Position numbers and translations under genes: made by a program. From Lingula anatina (Eukaryota > Brachiopoda > Lingulata > Lingulida > Lingulidae), in NCBI RefSeq assembly GCF_001039355.2, contig NW_019776175.1:34025-98024 (forward strand): a stretch of 64,000 bases of DNA, written 5' to 3'. The notes under the pieces were generated by a model, which saw only the letters and a program-made list of their open reading frames with translations, searched no databases and was not told the DNA's origin. Numbering within the stretch: position 1 is the first letter of the stretch; every line of letters starts with the position of its first letter. Below are positions 1 through 11,300 of this stretch, in pieces.

Positions 1-1535
1 ACGCACAACAGAGTAACAGTTCCCGCTCGCTCAGTTTTCGGACGAGCTCGCGCTGAACCTTTGATCGGCGATTTCACGGCGCGGCCTCCTCCAGAATGCT
101 TGGAATCTACTTTTGCGTCATGTGACGCAAAGTTTCGTCAACGTATCAAGCTTATCATGTTTTTCTATTTGATCTTGATGTTGGAAGGCGTCCAGCATCT
201 TATCGGCCAATTGATAGTCAAAAACATTCTTATCTGGTTTTTGTGCTGAATGTACGCCCTCGTCTCTATCGATACATTGGTTAATAAAAAAGCAGGCTGA
301 GCGCTTAATCATCTAATTCAACTGGCGACCGTCATCAGTCACTACGGTAAAAACAGATTTTCCCGAAATTCTATTAGTTCATTTTGAATTAAGGTAGGTG
401 TTTGTCGCACTTGTTCTTGCACTAAAATACGTTACATAAGTCGAAAAACTGAGAAGTTTGTCTTGCGGCACACTTGCAGTCAAAGGCATTTTTCATTCAT
501 ACATCAGACTCATTGGCTCCGAATTGAATCAAAAACAGTGTTGCATTCAGTCTGGGCAGTCTAACGTGGCTTTACAATCTTTAAAAAATGTACATGTATA
601 AATAGGTAACGTCCCTTTCGGACGGCCTCCATTTTGCGTAAAGTAGATCTGTAGGAGTACACTCATATCCGCAGTTTTATCGTGGCCTGGCAATCTGTTA
701 TATGAATTGGAAAGAAATTCGTCGGCTTTTTAGTTTGACAGTTGCAAAACGGTATTTGTTAAACACGTTTATTTAATATAATTAATTGCAAACATTGTGA
801 TCCACTTCTGTTACCGCCATTGGGTGACGTATACAAGGATGCCAATTTTTTCGATGTCAACTATGTTTATATGTATTGTGGGCAAAATTCTGCCGCGGAC
901 TTCTTGTGGAATTAATTGGGATCTCGTTGTCGCCCTTGCTGTTGTTTAGCGCCTGTCTTCGTGTCTGAGAATCATTACATTATTTTCATTAGAATCAACA
1001 TTTATTTGCCCACGGCATGTGTGGTGAATATTTGTCTCGGCGTTCCATTCGCGTCGCCTTTCGTATCACTACGCGCCAAGTGATGTTTGTCGCCTTAGGC
1101 GCACGCGTCCGCCACAGGTCAATGGTGGCATGAAACATTGACTTTGTTGAATGAAATTGTTGTTGACTTAATGCTTTGCCTTAAAGATGCAACAATTTCG
1201 GAAATGACGTGTTGAGTTTATGAATGAACTTTTTAAATGAACCCCGAAGAAATATCCGTAGTCGGTTAAACGTACAACTGCGTTTGTTTGCCAAAATAGT
1301 TTTCAGCTGGTTCTTGTGTCTTTTGAGGTTATTAGGTTAATAAATCAACTGCGGCCACAGTGTGAAATCTTTTTGGAGCTCTGTCTTTATGCAATCTGTA
1401 GAAAGAAAAAAGTCAGGTAAATCAGTACATTAAGTGCCAGGTTAAAACCACGTCGCGTTGTCCATCTTGGTGGTCAGTTGTCCACCCACCCGTCTGTCCG
1501 TCTGCCCGTCCAGCGAAAAGTACGCATCTATGACT

Positions 1536-1790
1536 GCGTTCCCATAAACCTATCATTCTAGCTAGATCGATCTAACTGTGCGGGGTTTCTTGCTTATGTG
1601 CATTCAGTGTAATCGGCCTAATTGTCTGGCACGCCCCCTTGAGTAACTAGTGGGTAATTGACCATCGTTAATTACCCCCTAGCAGCTTGAGTAGGCGTGC
1701 CGGACATGTTAGCCGCTTAAACTGAACGCAAATTAGCGAGAATTCCTGAGTTAGATCAATGCAGCTAGGACGATGGGTTTATGGGAACGC
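1536..1790. mobile_element. Foldback MITE-like element, copy 1
   Basis: A 255 bp element whose two halves are reverse complements. The left end gcgttcccataaacctatc pairs with the right end gatgggtttatgggaacgc. The inner arms also pair: tctggcacgccccc on the left with its near complement around 1690-1705 on the right. It has no coding capacity. A diverged relative lies at 59437-59701. No clean target-site duplication is visible, so the superfamily is undetermined. Confidence 0.75.
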
Positions 1791-2309
1791 TCCCTATGCA
1801 GTTGTCCATCATAAGGAGAATGAGTGCGGCGCGACATCGTTTTAAACAGATTTTACTGGCAACACGCGTCCCTCAATCCAATTAATTGCGTTTCACCCAA
1901 AGTTACAACCTAGTCGACAAACAAGTGCACGTATTGAAACATTACGACTTGTCCTTCATTTGGTGTCATTAAATCAAAAGTAGACAAAAGCCAACGAACT
2001 GAACTCAAATCAAGGTTTAATATTGGCCTCAGTTGAAAATTCAGACTGTTTACTCAGGTTGAGATACAATTATCGGTTCATAGATGTTTCGCATGCAATC
2101 ACGTTTACTTTAGGCCTACGTGATACATGGATGTCTCATATCTATCGTCCTGGATAGATACTTCGATAGAAAGTCATGATCAATGTGACCGATAATCGTA
2201 TGTGTTTTTCTTGGAAGATCAATTTTTATAATGAGAGTCGTTCCTGGAAGGTCTAAAAAAGCTCCTATCATTCGCGGAGTGTTGTTGGGGAGGGGGGGGG
2301 GCTGCATAC

Positions 2310-2463
2310 CAGGCCCGTAGTCAGCAATTTCAACGGAGGAAAAAAGTGGACCTTTTACTAGGAAACCTGCCTGTGCCTAGGTTAAATTTAACGAAGAGAG
2401 AATCTTCTTTCTGCCAAAAGGGCGGATCTTTCGACCCCCCCCCGAACCCCCCTCCCTGGTTAC
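2310..2463. repeat. Dispersed repeat with caggcccgta-type end, copy 1
   Basis: It begins caggcccgtagtcagcaatt, contains aaaaagtggaccttttact, and ends in a C-tract followed by ccctggttac. The same order of blocks occurs at 2788-2945. The left end and the right end (ctggttac) are roughly reverse complements, suggesting short terminal inverted repeats. The right end looks truncated here. Confidence 0.6.
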
Positions 2464-2787
2464 TTACTTCTTAATTAAAAAGAAATGAGAATAGATTATC
2501 CTTGCAAAACAATACGCACCTAAACGTATGGTTAACAACTGCATTTTCTGATAAAAGGCTTCATGTACGATAAAATGTCTGGGGACGGCAGATGATGCGC
2601 AGTAGATAGAGCGCCAATTTTCAAATCCAGTACAACCCCCTTCAGGAGGGGGGGGGGGCAGCGTGCAATGAAGTACAGAAAATTCGTTAGCTGTTATCGT
2701 TGGTTATCATCATAGTTAAATGACGCCGCATCCAGGTGACTCACAAGTGGAAATTGTCCTCCTTGCTGTTTCTGAGATTTGGTCTTT

Positions 2788-2945
2788 CAGGCTCTTATCC
2801 AGCAATTTCAAAAGGGTGTTCTTTTTCTGAAAAAGTGGACCTTTTGTCTTGAAATTTTCAACAAAAGTTTACTCACAGGGGACCTTTTTCCGGCAAAAAA
2901 TGGGGGTTCTTTCGAACACCCGAACCCCCCCTGGGTACGGGTCTG
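2788..2945. repeat. Dispersed repeat with caggcccgta-type end, copy 2
   Basis: It begins caggctcttatccagcaatt, shares the block aaaaagtggaccttttgtct with copy 1, and ends in ccccccctgggtacgggtctg-like sequence. Left and right termini pair imperfectly as a ~15 bp inverted repeat. It is non-coding, about 158 bp, and only 325 bp from copy 1. Confidence 0.6.
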
Positions 2946-4962
2946 CCTTTCCACATGGTGATACTACGTCAAGGAAAAGGTACACACCTACGACATACTC
3001 GTATTGCATGGCTAAAAAAAAGGTCCTATACCTACATGAAAGTTGATGGTCAGGGTTTATCATTTGAAAATTTCAGTGAATACAAAATGCAAAAATAAAA
3101 TAAATAAATAAAATAAAATTTTTACTGACATTCTTGCACTTCCTAGATAGCTCTGTTGCAGGTCCGAAGTAATGATAAATTGTTGAATAAGACTCGTAAA
3201 CTTTCCCGGCCTGGTCTGTTTTCAGATACAGTATCTTTTTAACACCCCCCTCTGGCCTCTTCGCGTTCACGACTCTGAGTAGCCCACGTGCATAAGTGTG
3301 TGGACGTGCGTGTGTGTGCGTGCGCGCGCGCGTGTGATATGCATCCATCACTCCCCTCAGTGCACATCCTGCGGTTCATCAAACAACTTGATTACCATCG
3401 AGCTAATTATTAACACTCGCCATAGGGTACACGCAATATATTGCCTCATTGTCATTCCAGAGGGACAGTGCATGCACTCCTTTGGCTTGTAGGTCCTTGG
3501 GACCAATTTGCATTAACTTACTTTCGTATATACATACCTCTGTATTAGCCACGACAAAAGGATTTTAACAAACAATAGGAACACTATAACACCGGTCTTG
3601 TTCTCGGCGATGAAACCTAAAGTTGGATGTGTGAGATGGGCCGATAAAAAAGATGGTGAGTGCATTTGTCCCTTTAGGTGATATTACTTGTTTACTTGCG
3701 TCTTGGGCTTACTGATTATCCAAGAATGTTAAAACATGAGATTGAGAGATTTCTTTACACGCACGCACAGTTTGAGAGTTGAAAACATGCGAACGAGACA
3801 TTGTGTTATTTTTTGAAGAAAAGTTACCGGCAAGATTCATTACTAAAAAGCGTAAGCCACCCAAGGCGTCCCTTAGTTACCTTAGCATTCTGTCAAAGAG
3901 ATCACTTAATGACCATGAAGCATAACGACATACCTGTCTCCTTTGAGTCTGCAGCAATAGGTCACACGAGCCCCTCACCTCGTCTGTATGTAGACGTATT
4001 TTCCGTCGAAATATGCAGCCGTTGGGGTTGTTTCCCAGTGAGAGGACGCCCCCGACGTATCACATGACGTAAAATCTTGCCTCAGTAGGAGTGTCTTTGA
4101 TATACGTAACTAACAGCCACGATGCACTAAAACGAGAAGATAGGATGCAAATATGTGGATATCATTTTTTCTGAAATAATTGAAGGCACTCTCTTGCGCC
4201 TGTAGTGATGCTCAGCCGGCTTTGTAAATATCAGTGTTGATACGAACCCCTCACAGATGGTAGCCCAAAAGCGTGCGCCAAACTGGGCCAAATCTTCCAT
4301 ATGAATAATAGTCCTATCTTGTGTATCTATTAACGACATTTCGCCTCCGGCGCTATAAGCCCTGTTAATTCATTCAAGAGGCCCAGGATACACAGAGAAG
4401 TCGTAATATCACTGGTTTAATCTGTAATTTTTGAAGTTTATCGGTATTATTTGACAATATTTTAGCGACTCGACATGTAAATTGTCTTCTGGCGTTTTTT
4501 TCAAAGAGAGATTTATTAAACGCGACGCCAACTTATTTACTCATCAGGTAGAAGAATTTATGAATGAGAATACACTTAATATGGCTAACCACGTTAAATG
4601 ATAAGGTCTCACCTGTCATTTAGCAGCGCGGTGGGATTGCGGTATTTGTAACGACACTTGTAACCAGTCACTTCACTGCTCATCGTTAAATTTATTAAAG
4701 TAAAACAATACCAAATATCAGCTCGGCAATAAAACTGCACGCAATCTGTTCCATTTTGGTACAATAAACACCATCAAAATGAAATACAAGTTCATCATTT
4801 TTCATTATTTAACTCTTGATTGAAGTGGGCAATTATTACCCTGGCGGTCACATCGCCAACGGTAACTTTCCAAGGACAGGTGCATGCCAGGTGACACACA
4901 GTCACATTCCGAACCACAGGGCATAGATGATAGATACAGCATGGCTTGTTAGATAAGGTGTC

Positions 4963-5013
4963 TGTGTGTGTGTGTGTGTGTGGTGGGGGGGGGGGAGGGG
5001 GGGGGGGGGGGGT
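4963..5013. repeat. (TG)n followed by a long G-tract
   Basis: About ten TG dinucleotides run into a 30-base G-rich tract with only one A. Simple sequence. Confidence 0.9.
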
Positions 5014-7421
5014 GCAACGCTCTCCTTGCACACAGGTGGTATTCAAAATGTCCAGTTTTCTGGTGGTCAGGAAGGAAATATCTGTCTTTGTATCACTATC
5101 TTAGATTAAGCAGTGGCATTTGTCACGCGGGAATTCGTTTGGGTTTATAGATCAGATTGATATTAATCTACAGCTATGATTTTTTTTACGCGCGAAGAGG
5201 TGGAACAGGGTGGGAGGGTCGAGATGAGGGGGTAGCTTGCCACCATCCTATATCCAGAAGAAAACCAAGAGCAAACAAACAAAATTAACTCCTCCCTTGT
5301 TTATTGATATTCGATTCCTGGCCTAGGAGGCCTTGATAGCCGCAGTGAGGCGTTCTATCAAGAGGAGCCTCTCAACACCTTCGGACTTCGAAAATTAGAT
5401 AATGGGGCGGGGCGGGTGACAGAATTGATATTATTTGTTTTTGCAGGGGGCGGGGAGAGGGGTCGCTAACCTGTCATATTTTTCATATACTGGAATAATG
5501 CAAAATCCCTTGATAAGACTGCAATCTTTTAATAAATTTCTCCCCTCAATTGTCATTTCGTCAACATCTCACTTCAAATAAACAAAGCATCTTGTATACT
5601 TTCTTGAAGAACACTATTCATCCAGGTATACAAAACAGTTTTTCACTTTTAAGTGAGCAAAAACAGCATGTTTACCTTGTTCAAAAAGTCATTAAATATA
5701 CCACTCATGTTGTAACCACCGCTTCCCAGATATTCTCCTTCTCGCGTCGTCTGGTAATGTAGTCATCTAAAAACACGCTCAATATTTGAACAACGATTAA
5801 TCTTAGGAGAGCGTGCTATTACAGCGTTCGCGTTTACCTAAATCACTCAAATTAAAATTAATGAAAAAAATTACTCAAGGTAAGGTCTTCATTAACCACG
5901 ATTGCAAATCAGTGTGTTATTGTTGGCCCGCCCGGGAGTAACTCTCACGACGAATGAATAAGTTGCTCACTTTCAACATGTCCAATTCATATCTGTTAGG
6001 GACAAAACAAACATTATTTGAAGATGTACCAAAAGAAAATGATAAATAATCTTTTGAATAAACTATGAAGAACTTATCTTGGATATCCGGGCTTGTCTGT
6101 CTGTTATCACTGGCATTTTCATACAAGATATAGGGAAATTACGCATATTTTTTTACTTGCGTATGGATGTATTCTTTCGAGCCTCACCACAATAGCAAGG
6201 GTTGACTCTGCTACTGATGGTTAAAATGTGTTATAAGGAACTTCAGATGAGAATCACTTGATGTATTAATTTCAACCCGTCAACGACGCTGAAGAACTCG
6301 AATCATTGTCTTTACCCAATATATCCATTATATTGGTCACTTTTTTACGTTGTCAAATCTTCCTTCATTATACAAGCACTTACAAAGGCGTGTCAATGGC
6401 ATTAATCATAGGACTATAATTAAACTGCAGAAAATATTATTGATTTACGCAAACTGTCTCTCGTGCCTAGTTCCTCATAGAGCCTTCGGGTATCATCAAA
6501 TAAATACCCAAACAGGCTTAGAATTGTAGGAATTTGGGGTGGTTTTGACTCCTGTCTAAGGGCTATCTACTTAGCTGATCAGTTGGACAGTTTAAGCAAC
6601 GTGTCCAAGTATTCTGAAACACTTAATCTCACGCGTTACTTACCTATGTACACACTTAACGTGATACCACCTTGTTGGCGATAGAGACAGCGATATTTCC
6701 AACACCGTTTAATTAACTACCCCTTTCACGGCAGAATGCAGCGGTCAATTAAGTAATAGAGGGTCAATAATGCTGATATCGATAAATCTGTAAGATAAAG
6801 TGATTGCTGTAAGTAAATATTGTACTATTTATGATGTTATAATATACCAGAATTTGTACTTACGTGTACACCTCTCTGGGCTTATGAAAAGTTGCCACAA
6901 TGCAATAAATTTCTTTCACTGAAAGAACCGTCACTTGCAGCAATGCTATTATTTTCTATAATTATCTAAAGTCCGTTTAAGAGTATATTAAGTTAAGGAA
7001 ATAGTGTATTCTCTTTTGTTATAAAATGTTTCCTTCTATGTGGAATGCTGAGATATGTATTATTAAGGTAAAATGATGTCACGTATTCTCAAGAACCTTT
7101 ATAATTAAGTCACGCAAAATTGAAGTTAACTCTTGAGTGAATTCTATTTCACCTTGGTCAAAGTTCTTGCTAAATCAAAACGTGTAAAATGACATGTTTC
7201 ATTTCTAAACGATAATTATGCAGAGGGAATCATTCCATTAAAGACCTAACTTGTTTAATAACTAAAACTGCAGCCTAGAGACTTTTACTTAATAGGATGC
7301 ATGAACTGGGCAATTTAAGGTCAAACCCTCATATTTTTACTGGTGTTATTGGCTTACAGCTATAATGTGTGTCTCTATCTGACAAAATGCTGACATCTGC
7401 CTGTAATTTTGTGAAGTGTGT

Positions 7422-7424
<3 letters not shown>

Positions 7425-7502
<78 letters not shown>
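7425..7502. repeat. (AG)n microsatellite, copy 1
   Basis: 78 bases of uninterrupted AG. The matching array in the second 10 kb copy (17561-17617) is only 57 bases, so the two copies differ by about ten repeat units. The RE/LS-repeat ORFs here are artefacts of the array. Confidence 0.95.
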
Positions 7503-7507
<5 letters not shown>

Positions 7508-8274
7508 AACAGATATAGTTATGACAAAGACTAGCAATTTCGAAAGTCTGAACATTTTGAACAGCAGAAAAAAAGTGTCTAGGGACTATAAGAAAGTACA
7601 GCCAAACTATTACACATATTTTCATATCTTAGCAGTGAAGGCGGTGTTGAAGCGGGCTGCGCTCAAAATATTCACACACTCAGCATGTGACATCTTCGTG
7701 AACTGATTAATTGTAATAAACCGTCTGGGCAAAGGTATTGATTATCTACAACATGCAAAGTCACCGCGAGTTTTTTTATGACGTCACCTCCCATAACTCG
7801 TTCGTTTTTGCACGTACTCCCATACTATTTTAAGTAAAGACGTTTAGATGCCGTCAGTTTGGCATGATTGAGTACCCTGATATCATCGGCCATAAGGAGG
7901 CGGGGTTTGAAAATTGAGTAGATTTGAAATAAGACTTCTTTCAAGAAAAAAGTTTTATTTAAAGAAGAAGTTATCCAGTAAGGCTTTCTTGTGAATTCTA
8001 GTCTTATTAAAAAGTCAACTGAGGTAAAGTGTTTGACATTTTTTTTAAAGAATTGGGATCATTTACAAGGCTGGCAATGTAAATGAAGCTCTCACCGATG
8101 TGCAAGAAATTCATATTTGGATTCAACGCAACCCCTTTTCCTTGTGCATTCCTCTACCGGTAGCCGTCTTTTTCCCTCTTGAATTATTCTAGCCTCCGAG
8201 TAAAGGAGAGGGCGCGCCTACCAAAGATGCCAGCGATGTACGAATATTTAATATTCACAACTCTGCTTTTTCAG

Positions 8275-8326
8275 GTCACTTGAAGAGAAGAGAGAGGAGT
8301 GAACTTTTCACTGACCTGTGATACCG
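8275..8326 (+). other. Candidate 52-nt non-coding exon (copy 1)
   Basis: A polypyrimidine tract ending ctgctttttcag lies directly before this segment and a strong donor, gtaagt, directly follows. The segment and both splice sites are unchanged in the second copy (18388-18439). All forward frames are too short to name a protein, so a 5' UTR exon, perhaps of the downstream DUOXA gene, is one reading. Transcription is not shown by the sequence; chance splice-like signals remain possible. Confidence 0.3.
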
Positions 8327-11300
8327 GTAAGTGAACAGTCCGTAACATGAATGTCTCACATACATGTAGATATATATATATATAGTGATAAAGTTTTCAG
8401 AAAATATCTGCTCATTTGAAGATAACCTGCCCATCAGTCTATTATAGCAAGATGAAAAAAAAACTTAATAACTGACGGTGTCTAAATCAATTTGGATTCC
8501 TGCCCCAGGAACACATTTAATTCAATACAGTGGACATCTTATGTAAATACCTTTGATCTCATGTATTTTAACCTATTTGTATTTCAATTGGTTTTGTTAT
8601 CTTGCGGCAGTGGTCGAACGCGACATTAAGTTATTCAAGTTGCGTTCTAACGTTTGATGTTCGTCCAGTTCATCTTTATGATAGCGACGACCCATTCGGG
8701 TGCCCAGAATCCCGAAAAAGTCGTTGATGTTTCTTATAGATAACTGTCCTGTGATGTTACGGTAATTTAGTACTTACTATCTAATACATAACCGATGTGA
8801 ATATTCATGTTTGTTTGAAATGTAGTCTTGCCATAGATTTATCTCGCTTCTTATAAAGGCTCGCAGACCCGAGAGCTTTATTTGGCACAAAGAGTTGATC
8901 GTAGGAACGCGAGTCATTTTTATTGCCATAAAAGATACACTGCACGCAGGGCTGGCGCGATACCTCGTTGTAAGACATGGAGAAAGGGGTGTTTTTTATC
9001 GACGCTTTCGTTTTTTTTAGTTTAAGGTCAGAAAAACTTATCTATTTTGCTACGAGCTGAAAGAAAAACTATCCTGCTAGAATCCAAGGTATTCGTATGA
9101 GCGGGCCTTTTATGGTTTCATGATTTTTCTCTTTCAACTTCTCACTATGCAATAAGCCGACAAGGTAGTTCGTAGTTATCAACAACGTGATTTCGTCTTC
9201 GTTAGATTTCGTATATAACCTAGAATTTCATATATTCGTGTGACCCTAATTCAGGAGACCTTGTTTAGATGTAACATGTGGTACTTTCAAAATAGAATGT
9301 GAAGACGTCCTTTGGCACATATTTACAACTTCATACGTTGGTTAAATTCCGTTTTAGGGAGAATTCTATTATCTATGGATTTTCTTTTGGCAAAAGTTAA
9401 CAAAATCGTGTATTAACCTTAACGTATAATTCATTGATTTAATGATTTCAATATAGGGCGCATTCCGTTTACCATATGCTTACAAATTACTCTCTATGCC
9501 CCAGAGATGGGACCCCATTGCTTTGTGAATGACCTGCATTATCATAAAGTGAATCAAACCAGAGGATATGTACTACATAAGAAATATGTGCACTTTTCAA
9601 TAGTTAATATTAAGGATGAGCTGCATATGCTTGTCTTAATCTAGATCGCTGATTTAGGTTTATTTCGAGTTTAAGTACGCGTGCGCGTGGTCTGTTTATA
9701 TCATCATTTGTTTGAATTCCACGAGGAGAGAGAGAGAGAAAGAGAGAGAGAGAAGTTAAATAGAATCTCTCAAAAATTAGTTTTTCCTTACTTTTGTTGT
9801 GTGACAGAGATCTCGCAAACAGAAAATATTGACTCATTTCTCAAATACTCGTAAACAACACAGTTTGACACTTATTGATGAAGTGCACGCCGAGTCCTTA
9901 CAACACCCCGAAGAGGTTTTGGTGCATTATGCCAGACGGATTTGGATCTTATGTAAAACAATGTTACATTTGGCTGCCGGTACACAGATAGGACACTCTG
10001 TCCATACCAATAGTAGCGTATTGGCCCAGTGCTTTTTCGATGCAAGGAACCGATGTCTTCTGTATGCTAGGAATTTGCCCGGCATCTCTTTCAGGCCAAG
10101 TAGCTATTAGACGGGAATGCATGTAATTTTTCATATTGGGACAGAGATTGACCATTCACATACATTGCTTATTTATATACAAGATCAACAACACTGATGA
10201 GTTCTCCGTCTACGACAACAGCCTAGGGACTACATGTAATGTCGCCATTAACGCCACAGTATATGAATGATAAAAATGCTCTTTGAGCGAGGAGGTTGAT
10301 TTGACCCGCCCGCCACTCCCTGCGTTCCCTCCCTCCCTATCTTTCGTTCTTGCTCTCTCTCTCTTTCTCGTTTTCTTTTTTTCTCTCTCTGTCTGTGTGT
10401 GTGTGTGTGTGTGTGCGCGTGCGTACGTGCGTGCGTGTTCGTTTGTTTGTGCGTACATGCGCGTGTCCTCGATGCAAGCCTAAAATTAATAGGTTTATGA
10501 TGACCTTCATAATGTTAATTAATGTCATTTGAACCAACGTGACAACTCTGAAGCAGACGGAGACAAACTTTTGACATTGAAATTAAGATGATTCACACCT
10601 CAAATGTGGAGCCCCCACAGAATAAAGGCGTGCTTCCCTCGGGCTTCCTTGTATAACATTGCCTTGACCGCAGACGCCGACATCGTTGAAATTAATATGC
10701 ACACGTAGCACGCTCATTTTGAGGCGTAATTCCCCTAAGAACGCCTTCTGATGTTTAACTTTCAGTCTTAAAGTTGGGTTTAGATTGCGAAAGTAGCATT
10801 TTGCGGGAATTTTCAAGATTTAGGTCGGATGTCCGTTAATGTTTTTCAAGTGCAGAAGAATTGAATATCCACGCCCGGGTAGACTTTTGAAACATTTATA
10901 GTGCGGCTAAGAAGCTACTGTATCTTATCAAAATTCCTTTATCTGGATTTGGAGTTGGTTGCCTTCTTTAAGGGCAAAATTTTGCAAGTCGGATCGTCTC
11001 TGACCAAGACCAGGATTGGCGCAAGCAAGGACAATTAAGGACATCGCTTTATGATAGAACACTAGAATCAACAACTTTTTGCTAATCAAAGTAGACTAAT
11101 TGCTCATAACATTATTAGCGGAATACTCAAGCTCAGAAGAAGACGCCATGCATTTTAACCTGCGAAAGCACAGCGTGGAGAGCGTAGGTAATGAATAAAG
11201 TTTAACAAGCCGGGCAGGTCTGCGGTTAAGATTAGTACTTCAAAGAGTGCTAACTGCAGTTCACTATTTGAATGTGATATCTTGAAGGCCTTTATCAAAA

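Larger units (their letters stand above)
1..5388. other. Non-coding 5' flank without a recognised gene
   Basis: No open frame here looks like a real exon; the short ORFs are low-complexity or fall in repeats. The stretch holds a foldback element (1536-1790), two copies of a repeat ending in C-tracts (2310-2463, 2788-2945), a (TG)n plus G-tract (4963-5013), and a TATA-like octamer at about 597-604 with no identifiable transcript behind it. The first ~100 bases are CpG-richer than the rest, but nothing codes there. Confidence 0.6.

Noticed and set aside
594-640. TATA-like promoter at 597
   Set aside because: No downstream exon or coding frame could be linked to it, and such octamers are common in A/T-rich DNA.
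5917-6126. Minus-strand 69-codon ORF present in both copies (16056-16265)
   Set aside because: Short and unrecognised; the amino-acid changes between copies show no sign of constraint.
7346-7706. ORFs of RE or LS repeats on both strands (also at 17478-17745)
   Set aside because: Pure translation of the (AG)n microsatellite.
9829-10110. 93-codon ORF (also 19975-20220) kept between the two 10 kb copies
   Set aside because: The copies are probably alleles, so identity says little about coding. The protein resembles nothing I know and surrounding non-coding DNA is equally alike.
10210-10537. ORFs rich in THTHT, RERE or VCVC (also 20320-20629)
   Set aside because: Translations of CT- and GT-rich simple sequence.
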